Both the position numbers and the translations under genes were made by a program. Positions 43,945 through 52,618 of a stretch of 64,000 nucleotides of DNA are shown in pieces; position 1 is the stretch's first letter; every line of letters begins with the position of its first letter. The notes under the pieces are model-generated. The model saw only the letters and a program-made list of their open reading frames with translations. It did no database searches and was not told where the DNA came from. The DNA is taken from contig UQVY01000004.1 of assembly GCA_900544545.1 (NCBI GenBank), forward strand, positions 1 through 64,000, written 5' to 3'. This DNA comes from an uncultured Eubacteriales bacterium. Its GTDB lineage: Bacteria > Bacillota > Clostridia > Christensenellales > CAG-314.

Positions 43945-45182
43945 AAGTTTGTGTATTCAATCTCGGCTGCAAGGTAAACCGTTACGAAGCGGACAGGCTT
44001 ATTTCTCTTTTAAAAGCGAGAGGCTGCGAAACTTCCGAGGAGCTGTGCGAAGCCGACGCCTACATAATCAATACCTGCGCCGTAACGAACGAAGCCGAAA
44101 AAAAATCCCGTCAGGCCGTTGCTCGCGCTCTTAAACTCAATCCTTCCGCGAAAATCCTTATCTGCGGCTGCGCGTCCCAACATAATCCCGAGCAATTTTC
44201 GTCGATATCGGGCGTTACTTTCGTTAAGGGAGTTGCCGATAAAGACGCCATAGTCGATCATCTTTTCGATAAAGGAACGGAGGTGGACGCGCTTCCTCTC
44301 GAATATAACGAAGGCGGACTTATATCGGAAGGAAGAACGCGCGCCGTCATTAAAATCGCCGACGGTTGCAATAACTTCTGTTCCTACTGTCTTATTCCGT
44401 TTTTGCGCGGAAGAGTACGGAGCCGCTCTTCGGAAGAAATCCGCAAGGAATTCGATATTCTCAGAAAAACGCACGACGAAATAGTCCTGACGGGGATAGA
44501 CATAAGTTCTTACGGCAAGGATATCGGAAGCAGTTTAGGTCGGCTCGTAACCCTATTGAGCGACGGAAAAACCCGTTTGCGGTTGGGAAGTCTCGAAGTC
44601 AACGTAATCACGCGGGAATTCCTCGACTCCGTAAGTCAAAACTCTGTTTTTTGCGACCATTTCCATCTTTCTTTGCAAAGCGGAAGTCGCGAAGTTCTCA
44701 AAAGAATGAACAGGCACTATACGCCCGAGGCCTATCTCGAAGCGGTTGATTTAATCCGTTCGTATTATCCCGAAGCCGCCGTAACGACCGATATTATCGC
44801 CGGATTTCCGACCGAAACGGACGAAATGCACGAAGAAACGCTTGCCTTTGCAAAAGAAGTCGCCTTCGCGGATATTCACGTTTTCGAGTATTCTTTAAGG
44901 AACGGGACGAACGCTGCAAAGATGGAACAGGTTCCTTCCGAAATTAAAGGAAAACGAGTCGACGACCTTATCGCTCTCAAAAAAGAACTCAGAAATGCAT
45001 ATCTGTCGAAATTCGAAGGCGCGGAAAGGTCGGTTATTTTCGAGGACGACGGCGGTTATACTTCAAACTATATAAGGGTTTATTCCGACGTTCCAGTTCC
45101 CGAGGGAAAACTGATTCCCGTCGTTTTAACCGAGCGTTATAAGGACGGATTCAAATGCGTTTCAATCGAAAACAAGCCATAA
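43941..45182 (+). CDS. mtaB: tRNA t6A37 methylthiotransferase MtaB
   Basis: Radical SAM enzyme that makes ms2t6A at position 37 of ANN-reading tRNAs. 413 aa: N-terminal FNLGCKVNRYEADRL and NTCAVTNEAEKKSRQ (the MtaB form), radical SAM site ADGCNNFCSYCLIPFLRGRVRSR, C-terminal TRAM-like end. I take the TTG at 43941: GGAGG lies 7 nt upstream and the TTGA overlaps the prmA stop. No in-frame ATG lies near, so the unusual start is well supported. Confidence 0.94.
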   Translation: MKVCVFNLGCKVNRYEADRLISLLKARGCETSEELCEADAYIINTCAVTNEAEKKSRQAVARALKLNPSAKILICGCASQHNPEQFSSISGVTFVKGVADKDAIVDHLFDKGTEVDALPLEYNEGGLISEGRTRAVIKIADGCNNFCSYCLIPFLRGRVRSRSSEEIRKEFDILRKTHDEIVLTGIDISSYGKDIGSSLGRLVTLLSDGKTRLRLGSLEVNVITREFLDSVSQNSVFCDHFHLSLQSGSREVLKRMNRHYTPEAYLEAVDLIRSYYPEAAVTTDIIAGFPTETDEMHEETLAFAKEVAFADIHVFEYSLRNGTNAAKMEQVPSEIKGKRVDDLIALKKELRNAYLSKFEGAERSVIFEDDGGYTSNYIRVYSDVPVPEGKLIPVVLTERYKDGFKCVSIENKP

Positions 45183-45197
45183 AGAGGAGAAAGAATT

Positions 45198-45533
45198 ATG
45201 GAAAACTGTATTTTTTGTAAGATTCTCGGGGGAGATATCCCTTCTGAATGCGTCTACGAAGACGACGATTGCATTATAATCAACGATATCGCTCCGAAAG
45301 CCAAGCTTCATTACCTTATGATTCCGAAGGAGCACTATCCGCTGCTCGACGATCTTGACGAAAAAAGAGCAGCAACTCTTGCCCGTATGCTCCTGAAGCT
45401 CAAAGAACTTCGCCCGATTCTTCATCTCGAAGAAGGTTACAGACTCGTCGTCAATCAGGGAGAATACGCGGGACAAACCGTTCCGCACCTTCATATCCAT
45501 ATCCTCGGAGGAGAGCCGCTTCCTTTCGAGTGA
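45198..45533 (+). CDS. HIT-family hydrolase (HinT-like)
   Basis: 111-aa histidine-triad protein acting on purine nucleoside phosphoramidates and aminoacyl-AMPs. N-terminal CIFCKILGGDIPSE with a Cys pair, and the triad HLHIHILGG with H97, H99, H101. Good AGAGGAGA ahead. Last gene of the run that starts at deoD. A closely spaced new promoter for rpsU follows. Confidence 0.95.
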   Translation: MENCIFCKILGGDIPSECVYEDDDCIIINDIAPKAKLHYLMIPKEHYPLLDDLDEKRAATLARMLLKLKELRPILHLEEGYRLVVNQGEYAGQTVPHLHIHILGGEPLPFE

Positions 45534-45592
45534 TAAATTTTCTGGCCGTAGATAAATTCTGTAAAAAAATGGACGGAATCGCCATAAAACAG

Positions 45593-45620
45593 TTGACAAA
45601 AGGCTGAAAAACGATATAAT
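45593..45620 (+). promoter_or_regulatory. Promoter of rpsU
   Basis: TTGACA (45593-45598), 16-bp spacer, TATAAT (45615-45620). Confidence 0.8.
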
Positions 45621-45680
45621 ATAAAGGCAACTATGAGAATTACGTTGAAATAGAACCTTACAGGAAAGGAGGCGAAAAGA

Positions 45681-45857
45681 ATGTCAGTAATAAGAGTAGG
45701 CGAAAACGAAACGTTGGATTCCGCACTGCGCAGATTCAAGAGAAAATGTGCGAGAGATGGCATTATCGGCGACCTCAGACGTAAGGAGCATTACGAAAAA
45801 CCCAGCGTACGCCGCAAGAAGAAAGCCGAAGCGGCTCGTAAACGCAGCAAACAGTAA
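45681..45857 (+). CDS. rpsU: 30S ribosomal protein S21
   Basis: 58-aa small-subunit protein, read directly from the bases. It begins MSVIRVGENETLDSALRRF, has KRKCARDGIIGDLRRKEHYEK and a strongly basic end (RRKKKAEAARKRSKQ), all typical of S21 in Bacillota. AAAGGAGG lies 7 nt before the ATG. It forms its own short unit with a very strong terminator. The yqeY gene that often follows is absent; an unknown gene is there instead. Confidence 0.96.
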   Translation: MSVIRVGENETLDSALRRFKRKCARDGIIGDLRRKEHYEKPSVRRKKKAEAARKRSKQ

Positions 45858-45872
45858 TTGAATAAGAAACAG

Positions 45873-45908
45873 ACTGCTTATCCGTGAGATTTACGGATAA
45901 GCAGTTTT
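45873..45908 (+). terminator. Strong terminator of rpsU
   Basis: A perfect 13-bp stem: ACTGCTTATCCGT (45873-45885) with ACGGATAAGCAGT (45893-45905), then TTT. Confidence 0.85.
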
Positions 45909-45976
45909 AGTATACGGAAAACGCGATTTTTGTCGAAATTTTTATTTTTACGTCGAAAAAGGAAAGGAGGAAACCA

Positions 45977-46372
45977 ATGAGCGGCAAAACAACGTTCAAA
46001 ACGTACGCAAAGGAAGCAAAAGACAGACTCAGAAGCGGCTTCTGGGAAAAGAAACACGACGAATGGGATATGATGGAGTCCAAGGCTCGGCAAAACGGTA
46101 CGACGGCGAAAAAAGCCATCGAAGAGGAGAGAGCAGAGCTTTCCGTAATGCTTTATAATCGGAAAAAGTACGAGGACGATAAGCGATTTTACGACAAAGT
46201 CTGCGAAATTATGGAAATGAAGGAAATCGTTACCAATCCCATAAGTATTTTGTGCGAAATCGAAGGAGTGAACGACCTGCCCGACGGCGCAAGAATCATA
46301 AAAACCATGGAAATTTCCGAAAAGTATCAGAAAATGGTCAGGAAATACGAGAAAGAACATCCCAAGGGATGA
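45977..46372 (+). CDS. Unknown helical protein
   Basis: 131-aa protein I do not recognise. It is rich in Lys, Glu and Met, and probably all-helical with no membrane segment and no signal peptide. Visible stretches include FKTYAKEAKDRLRSGFWEKK and a C-terminal basic/acidic helix ending YEKEHPKG; two cysteines lie in the middle (VCEIMEM and ILCEIEG). A strong GGAGG 7 nt before the ATG and codon use like its neighbours support a real gene. It lies between the rpsU terminator and yerC and may start its own unit. Confidence 0.7.
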   Translation: MSGKTTFKTYAKEAKDRLRSGFWEKKHDEWDMMESKARQNGTTAKKAIEEERAELSVMLYNRKKYEDDKRFYDKVCEIMEMKEIVTNPISILCEIEGVNDLPDGARIIKTMEISEKYQKMVRKYEKEHPKG

Positions 46373-46460
46373 ACGATTTCACGCTTTAGCAAAAAGCTAA
46401 AGAAAAAGCAAAAAAACTTTAATAATTTGTCGAAAAAAAGTAGATTTTTTACCTGAAGTT

Positions 46461-46469
46461 TGTTATAAT
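46461..46469 (+). promoter_or_regulatory. Promoter of yerC-pcrA-ligA
   Basis: Extended -10: TG, one base, TATAAT (46464-46469). No good -35 box at 17 bp. Confidence 0.55.
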
Positions 46470-46559
46470 AGACTTGTATATTTTGCAGTGTTAATAAATT
46501 AAACATTGACAAGCGATTTAATACACAAAAACACAAAGAACACGAAATGGAGGTCTGTT

Positions 46560-46874
46560 ATGGCTAACGAAAAGATAAAATCCAAAGAATTGGACAAGTT
46601 GTTCAGGGGTATACTTACTCTCGAAACGGTTGAAGACTGTTATATGTTCTTCGAAGATCTGTGCAGTATGTCCGAATTGAAGAGCTTTGCTCAAAGATTC
46701 CAGGTTTCCGAACTTCTTTACGATAAGGTTACCTATAACGCCATTTCCTATATAACAAAGGCGTCCACGGCTACTATAAGCAGAATCAACAGAAGTCTCG
46801 AATACGGCAACGGCGGTTACGTCGCAGTCATTAAAAGACTTCAGGAACAGGAAAAAGAGGTTAATAAACAGTAG
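46560..46874 (+). CDS. TrpR-like protein YerC/YecD
   Basis: 104-aa protein with a TrpR-type helix-turn-helix: FEDLCSMSELKSFAQRF then YITKASTATISRINRSLEYG. The family (YerC/YecD) is related to the Trp repressor by fold, but its operator and ligand are not known. The ATG at 46560 has GGAGG 7 nt upstream. It overlaps pcrA (TAGTG). In Bacillus subtilis yerC also lies near pcrA-ligA. Confidence 0.9.
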   Translation: MANEKIKSKELDKLFRGILTLETVEDCYMFFEDLCSMSELKSFAQRFQVSELLYDKVTYNAISYITKASTATISRINRSLEYGNGGYVAVIKRLQEQEKEVNKQ

Positions 46875-49090
46875 TGTCATCCTTTCTGGACGAGCTTAAT
46901 CCCGCTCAGAAAGAAGCGACGGAGGCCGTAGACGGAGCCGTTATGGTTCTTGCGGGAGCGGGAAGCGGAAAAACCAGAGTACTGACTCACAGAATCGCGT
47001 ATATGGTCAGGGAGCGCGGGGTTAATCCCGACGATATCCTTGCCGTTACGTTTACCAATAAGGCGGCGGACGAGATGAAAAACCGCCTTATCGGTATGCT
47101 CGGGAATATCGGACGAATGCTGGTTACGACCATACACAGTATGTGTACGCGCATTTTGCGTTTTGAGGCGGCGTCCGCGGGATATACGTCCAATTTTTCG
47201 ATATATACCGAAAACGAGTCGGAAAAAGTGCTCAAAAACGTAATTAAACGCTTGGGGTTGGGCGAAAAAGACGCCGAACTCCCTTTTGCGTTCCATATTT
47301 CAAAAGCAAAAAACGAAGGCCTTACGCCCTCTTCGTATTACGCCGAATATCTCGAATCGGATTTCCACGGGAAAGTCATCTTTACCGTTATGAAGGAATA
47401 CGGAGATTCCCTTAAATCCAATAACGCGATGGATTTCGACGACCTCGTCTGCAATACTTTTTTTCTTCTGAAAAACAATCCGGATACCTGCGAGAAATAC
47501 GGCAATCGTTTCCGTTATATAAGCGTAGACGAATTTCAGGATACGAACCGCGTTCAATACTATATTCTGAAAATGCTTGCGGCGAAGTACGGAAATCTTT
47601 TCGTAGTCGGGGACGACGACCAGTCCATATACGGCTGGAGAGGGGCGGAGGTCCGCAACATTCTCGATTTTAAAAAAGATTTTCCCGACGTAAGGATATA
47701 TAAACTCGAACAGAACTATCGTTCGACGAAAAAGATTCTCGGCGTAGCCAACGAGATTATCTCAAAAAACGGCGACCGTTTCCCTAAGAAGTTATGGACG
47801 GAAAACTCCGACGGCGTGAGAATAGAAATGTACAGCGCGCCTTCGGAATCGGAAGAAGCTACGTTTGTCGTCAATCAGATAATGTCCCTGCACCGTTACA
47901 ACGGACTTGCTTTCGGCGACTGCGCGATTCTTATGCGAATCAACGCTCTCAGCAGGTCTTTCGAGCAGGAGCTTTTAAAATTCGGCGTGCCGTCGAGGGT
48001 ATACGGCGGATTCAAATTCTTCGACAGGAAGGAAGTCAAGGATATTCTGGCTTATTTCAGACTGATAGACAATCCGTGCGACGACGAAGCTTTTTACAGG
48101 GTAGTCAATTTCCCGCGCAGAGGAATAGGCGAGACTTCTCTCAACAAACTCAGGGTTTTTGCCGAAGAGTGCGGTTATCACGCTCTCGAAGCCGCGGTCA
48201 ACTGTGAGGAAATCACGGGGCTGAGTACGGCTCTCAGGTGCAAGATAAAGGATTTTGCGAAAATAATCCTTGATATGACCGAAGCCTCGGATGCCGAGCC
48301 GCTTCTGGATTTTACGGACTTGCTTTTTGAAGTGATTCAGCTTCGGAGCGCGTATTCTTCCGAAAATAAAGGAGATTACGAAAAATCCATAGTCGTCGAC
48401 GAATTCAGACAAGCCGTCGCGGATTTCGCAAAAAGCAATCCCGGAGCAAGACTCGGCGATTTTCTTCAGTCGGTATCTCTTCAGGCGGATTACGACCGTA
48501 AAGAAAGCTCGGACGACGCCGTAACCATAGCCACCGTTCATTCGGCTAAAGGTCTGGAATTCAGAACGGTTTTCGTTGTAGGTCTCGAGCAGGGTATTTT
48601 CCCGGGGATGTCCGCGCAATTCTCGCAGAGTCAGATGGAGGAAGAAAGACGTCTGATGTACGTAGCCGTAACGAGAGCTATGGAAAGGCTTTACCTTACG
48701 CGGGCGTGCAGCAGATTCCTTTACGGTCAGCGAAAAGAGCAAGCCGAGTCGCCGTTTTTCAGACAGGTTGCGCTTACGCTGAACTACGAGAGTCCCGACC
48801 GTTATTCGTCGAGAAAGTCGGGAGAACGGTTTGTCGACGATTACGGAGCGTCTTATCGGAACGGAGGCGATTACGAAGGTTCTTCGTCGGAAAGGAGGCC
48901 TTCCTCTTACGGCGAATACGCTGCGGCCAAAACGAAATCGGATTATCCTCCGGGAACGAAGATAGTACATAAGGTATTCGGCGACGGAATAGTTATACGA
49001 CAGAAAGGCGATAACATAGACGTTGCTTTCAAAGGTATAGGCGTTAAAACTCTCGCAGTGAAATTTGCCCCCATAACAAAAAAACAATGA
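46874..49090 (+). CDS. pcrA: ATP-dependent DNA helicase PcrA/UvrD
   Basis: 3'-5' SF1 helicase for repair, plasmid rolling-circle replication and removal of RecA. 738 aa. Walker A AGAGSGKT at 27-34, VTFTNKAADEMKNRL, DEFQDTN (Walker B), GDDDQSIYGWRGAE, QNYRST, TVHSAKGLEF and VAVTRA motifs in order. The C-terminal tail (KIVHKVFGDGIVI) is the RNA-polymerase-binding Tudor-like domain of PcrA. GTG start within TAGTG overlapping yerC. ligA follows after about 107 bases. Confidence 0.96.
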   Translation: MSSFLDELNPAQKEATEAVDGAVMVLAGAGSGKTRVLTHRIAYMVRERGVNPDDILAVTFTNKAADEMKNRLIGMLGNIGRMLVTTIHSMCTRILRFEAASAGYTSNFSIYTENESEKVLKNVIKRLGLGEKDAELPFAFHISKAKNEGLTPSSYYAEYLESDFHGKVIFTVMKEYGDSLKSNNAMDFDDLVCNTFFLLKNNPDTCEKYGNRFRYISVDEFQDTNRVQYYILKMLAAKYGNLFVVGDDDQSIYGWRGAEVRNILDFKKDFPDVRIYKLEQNYRSTKKILGVANEIISKNGDRFPKKLWTENSDGVRIEMYSAPSESEEATFVVNQIMSLHRYNGLAFGDCAILMRINALSRSFEQELLKFGVPSRVYGGFKFFDRKEVKDILAYFRLIDNPCDDEAFYRVVNFPRRGIGETSLNKLRVFAEECGYHALEAAVNCEEITGLSTALRCKIKDFAKIILDMTEASDAEPLLDFTDLLFEVIQLRSAYSSENKGDYEKSIVVDEFRQAVADFAKSNPGARLGDFLQSVSLQADYDRKESSDDAVTIATVHSAKGLEFRTVFVVGLEQGIFPGMSAQFSQSQMEEERRLMYVAVTRAMERLYLTRACSRFLYGQRKEQAESPFFRQVALTLNYESPDRYSSRKSGERFVDDYGASYRNGGDYEGSSSERRPSSYGEYAAAKTKSDYPPGTKIVHKVFGDGIVIRQKGDNIDVAFKGIGVKTLAVKFAPITKKQ

Positions 49091-49197
49091 CTGTTTTTCG
49101 GTCGCATAATATTGACCGCGCGGTTTTCCTTCGGGGAAACTCCGATTTCGTCCGATAATCGGGAAACGCCGTTAAAATCCGCAGAAAAGGTAAAGAA

Positions 49198-51162
49198 ATG
49201 ACTCACGATTCTTCATGGCTTCCGGAAATGAAAGAAGCCGTTAAAACGCTCAATCGATGGGCGAAGGAGTATTACGAAAACGACGCTCCTTCCGTATCCG
49301 ACGCAACTTACGACGCTCTGTACGACAGACTCGTCGATATGGAAAAGCGTTACGGTACGGTTCTGCCCGATTCGCCGACGAAACGCGTGGGCGGAGAGCC
49401 GCTTAAAGGTTTTGAGAAATACACGCACGCCAAAAGGCTTTACAGTATGGATAAAGTCCAGTCTTTCGGCGAGCTTAAGGATTGGATCGGGAAAATAAAG
49501 GCGGAATACAGAGACGCGGATTTTACCGTAGAGTATAAATACGACGGACTGAATATCAGTCTTTCTTACGACGATGGAGAGCTTATAAGAGCCGTTACCC
49601 GCGGAAACGGAATCATCGGCGAGATAGTTACCGAGCAGATAAAAACGGTCAGAAATCTTCCTTTGTCGATACCTTATAAAGGCAGGATAGATATTCAGGG
49701 GGAAGGTTATATGCGGCTTTCCGCGCTCAGACGATTCAACGAGAGGTATCCGGAAGAGGCTTTGAAAAATGCCCGTAACGGAGCCGCCGGAGCAATCAGG
49801 AATCTCGATCCGTCCGTTACCGCAAAAAGAAATCTCAGTATGGTTTTGTATTCGTTGAATTACGGTTTGATTCCCGACGTCGATTCCCAGACCGAGCTGG
49901 TAAGCTTTTTCGAGAGCAACGGATTTTCGGTCAACGAGCTTTTCGAAAGAGCGGAGACTTACGAAGAAATCAAAGCTATTATCGAAAGGGAAGCCGAGAA
50001 AAGACCTTCTTTGGATTATCTGATAGACGGAATAGTCATAAAGGTCGACGATTTTGCGCTTCGGGAAGAAATAGGCTATACAGAAAAATTCCCCAAATGG
50101 GCGGTCGCTTTTAAATTCGAAGCGGAGGAAGTAACCACGAGGCTACTGGCGGTCGAATGGAACGTCGGAAGGACGGGTAAAATCACGCCGCTCGCTCATC
50201 TTGCGCCGGTCGAGTTATGCGGAGCCACGATAAAACGCGCTACGCTCAACAATATCGGAGATATAGAAAGAAAAGGGATAAAAATCGGCTCGGATGTTTA
50301 TATAAGGAGAAGCAACGACGTTATTCCGGAAATTCTTGGAATAGCCGAGGACGTTTCTGGAAGCCGCGACATAGTTATTCCCGAAAAATGCCCGTCGTGC
50401 GGAGCGGATACGGTCTTTTGCGGCGCGCATCTTTTCTGTCCGAACGAAACGGGCTGCCGTGCGCAGATTATCGGACGGATAGTTCATTTCTGCGGAAGAG
50501 ACGCCTGCAACGTAGACGGAATTTCCGAGAAAACGGTCTCTCAGATGGTAGATAAACTCGGCGTCGCGAGGGCTTCCGACCTTTGGGATTTAACGAGAGA
50601 AAGGCTTGCCGAGCTTGACGGTTTCAAGGAAAAGAAAACGGAGAACTTTTTTGCCGCGCTTGAAAAAGTCAGGGATATTCCTCTTGCGAATTTCATTTTC
50701 GCTCTCGGAATAGACAACGTCGGGCTAAAAACCGCGAAGGATTTAGCCGAAGTCTTCGGGTCCGTGGAGGCTCTTTCCCGCGCGACGGCGGAAGAGCTTA
50801 CGGCAATCGAGGACGTAGGAGACGCCGTTGCCCGAAGCATAACAGAGTTTTTCTCGGACGAAGAAAACGAAACGCTTATTTGTAAGCTTAAAGAAAAGGG
50901 AATCGATCCCGTGTTTTCTCAGAAGACCTCCGAAGGTAAATTCAAGGGAATGAAATTCGTTCTTACGGGGGCTCTCGAAAACTACACGAGAAGTCAGGCT
51001 TCCGCGATAATCGAATCGCTCGGCGGAGAAACCTCTTCCTCCGTCAGTAAGAACACGGACGTCGTTCTGGCTGGAGCCGACGCCGGAAGTAAACTCCAGA
51101 AAGCCGAAAAACTCGGATTGGAAATCTGGGACGAGGTCAGGTTCCGAAGGGAAACCGAATAA
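49198..51162 (+). CDS. ligA: NAD-dependent DNA ligase LigA
   Basis: Joins nicks in replication and repair with NAD. 654 aa: Ia domain with YYENDAPSVSDATYD, the adenylated Lys K114 in KYDGLN, an OB fold, a Cys4 zinc site (CPSCGAD ... FCPNETGCRAQ), helix-hairpin-helix repeats and a C-terminal BRCT domain (FKGMKFVLTGAL). Slightly short of the usual 665-670 but complete. A leader of about 107 bases separates it from pcrA, with AAAAGG near the start. Confidence 0.97.
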   Translation: MTHDSSWLPEMKEAVKTLNRWAKEYYENDAPSVSDATYDALYDRLVDMEKRYGTVLPDSPTKRVGGEPLKGFEKYTHAKRLYSMDKVQSFGELKDWIGKIKAEYRDADFTVEYKYDGLNISLSYDDGELIRAVTRGNGIIGEIVTEQIKTVRNLPLSIPYKGRIDIQGEGYMRLSALRRFNERYPEEALKNARNGAAGAIRNLDPSVTAKRNLSMVLYSLNYGLIPDVDSQTELVSFFESNGFSVNELFERAETYEEIKAIIEREAEKRPSLDYLIDGIVIKVDDFALREEIGYTEKFPKWAVAFKFEAEEVTTRLLAVEWNVGRTGKITPLAHLAPVELCGATIKRATLNNIGDIERKGIKIGSDVYIRRSNDVIPEILGIAEDVSGSRDIVIPEKCPSCGADTVFCGAHLFCPNETGCRAQIIGRIVHFCGRDACNVDGISEKTVSQMVDKLGVARASDLWDLTRERLAELDGFKEKKTENFFAALEKVRDIPLANFIFALGIDNVGLKTAKDLAEVFGSVEALSRATAEELTAIEDVGDAVARSITEFFSDEENETLICKLKEKGIDPVFSQKTSEGKFKGMKFVLTGALENYTRSQASAIIESLGGETSSSVSKNTDVVLAGADAGSKLQKAEKLGLEIWDEVRFRRETE

Positions 51163-51176
51163 TCCTCAAAAACAAG

Positions 51177-51204
51177 AAAGACGGAGTCCGTTCCGTCTTT
51201 TTTT
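51177..51204 (+). terminator. Terminator after ligA
   Basis: AAAGACGGA (51177-51185) pairs with TCCGTCTTT (51192-51200), followed by further T. Confidence 0.85.
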
Positions 51205-51244
51205 ATCGAAAAAACCGTCCGTTGCCGCGATTATCGTTAAATCC

Positions 51245-51273
51245 TTGCTTTTCGCGTCGAAATCTGTTATAAT
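51245..51273 (+). promoter_or_regulatory. Promoter of miaB-mutS-mutL-miaA
   Basis: TTGCTT (51245-51250), 17-bp spacer, extended TATAAT (51268-51273, TG one base before). Confidence 0.7.
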
Positions 51274-51294
51274 ACGTGTTCAGGAGATTTGATT

Positions 51295-52614
51295 ATGAAA
51301 TACTATATCCATACTTACGGCTGTCAGATGAATGTCCACGAATCGGAAAAAATCGCGGGTGTCCTCCAGAGCAAAGGCTATACGGAAGCGCCCAACGTTA
51401 CCGAAGCGGACGTCATCGTTTTTAATACCTGTTGCATAAGAGAAACCGCGGAAGCCAAGATTCTCGGACATATCGGAGAAGTCAAAAGACTTAAGAAGGT
51501 CCGTCCCGAACTGATTACGGTCGTTTGCGGCTGTATGAGTCAGCAGGACGGAGTCGCGAACAAAATCAAAACGAGATTTCCTTTCGTGAATATCATTCTC
51601 GGTACGGGCAATCTGCATCTTCTCGGAGAAAAGATAGATAACGTGCGTCTTAAAAAAGAACTTATCGATACGGGACTTATCGATTCCGTGCCGGAAGACG
51701 TTCCTATTTACCGCACGAGCGGAGTAAACGCGTGGGTCAATATCATTTACGGCTGCAATAATTTCTGTACTTACTGCATAGTCCCTTACGTTCGCGGAAG
51801 AGAGCGCAGCAGAGATAAAGACGTAATCGTGTCCGAAGTGAAAAGGCTTCTGGACGAGGGCTACAAGGAGATTACCCTTCTTGGACAGAACGTCAATTCC
51901 TACGGAAAGAATCTCGAACCGAAAGTAACGTTTGCGGAGCTTCTCGATGAAGTAGGTTCCATTCCCGGGAAACACAGGATACGATTCCTTACTTCTCATC
52001 CGAAGGATTTGACTCACGATATTCTCGAAGTTATGGCGAAACACGACACGCTGTGCAATTACATACACGTTCCCGTTCAGTCGGGAAGCAATAAAGTCCT
52101 CGCGTCTATGAACAGAAGATATACGAGAGAGCATTATCTCGGACTTATCGACGATATAAGAAAGACTCTCGGAGCGGATTGCGGCATAAGCGGCGACGTT
52201 ATGGTAGGATTCGCTGGAGAAACCGAAGAGGATTTCGAAGAAACTCTCGACCTTCTGAGGAAGGTAAGATATACGGGGCTGTACAGTTTCGTTTATTCGA
52301 GAAGAAAAGGCACTCCCGGCTATTCTATGGACAATCAGGTGGACAGAGTTGTCAAGCGCGACCGGATAACGAGGCTTCAGGCTCTTCAGAACGAGATAAC
52401 TAACGAGATTTCGGCTGAAATGAAAGGAAGGGTTTACGAAGTCCTCGTCGAAGGAATCAACGATAAATACAAACGCAAAACCTATTGCGGACGGACGGAG
52501 AACGGTCGTCTCGTGAATATCGTTTCCGATAAGGACCTTATAGGAAGTTTCGTTAACGTAAGGATAGACAAACATAATTCGGCAACTCTCTGGGGAACGG
52601 TAATCGAGGAGTAA
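51295..52614 (+). CDS. miaB: tRNA i6A37 methylthiotransferase MiaB
   Basis: Radical SAM enzyme adding the methylthio group to isopentenyl-A37 of tRNA; MiaA, encoded just downstream, makes the substrate. 439 aa: N-terminal cluster YGCQMNVHESEK (C10), NTCCIRETAE and GCMSQ, radical SAM site GCNNFCTYCIVPYVRGRERSR near 155-175, C-terminal TRAM. The ATG at 51295 has AGGAG 8 nt upstream, better than the TTG two codons before. First gene of the mut unit. Confidence 0.96.
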   Translation: MKYYIHTYGCQMNVHESEKIAGVLQSKGYTEAPNVTEADVIVFNTCCIRETAEAKILGHIGEVKRLKKVRPELITVVCGCMSQQDGVANKIKTRFPFVNIILGTGNLHLLGEKIDNVRLKKELIDTGLIDSVPEDVPIYRTSGVNAWVNIIYGCNNFCTYCIVPYVRGRERSRDKDVIVSEVKRLLDEGYKEITLLGQNVNSYGKNLEPKVTFAELLDEVGSIPGKHRIRFLTSHPKDLTHDILEVMAKHDTLCNYIHVPVQSGSNKVLASMNRRYTREHYLGLIDDIRKTLGADCGISGDVMVGFAGETEEDFEETLDLLRKVRYTGLYSFVYSRRKGTPGYSMDNQVDRVVKRDRITRLQALQNEITNEISAEMKGRVYEVLVEGINDKYKRKTYCGRTENGRLVNIVSDKDLIGSFVNVRIDKHNSATLWGTVIEE

Positions 52615-52618
52615 AACG

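Noticed and set aside
46384..46402. CTTTAGC-AAAAA-GCTAAAG inverted repeat as a terminator
   Set aside because: It is followed by A-rich sequence on the plus strand and lacks a T-run, so it is recorded only as a weak hairpin.
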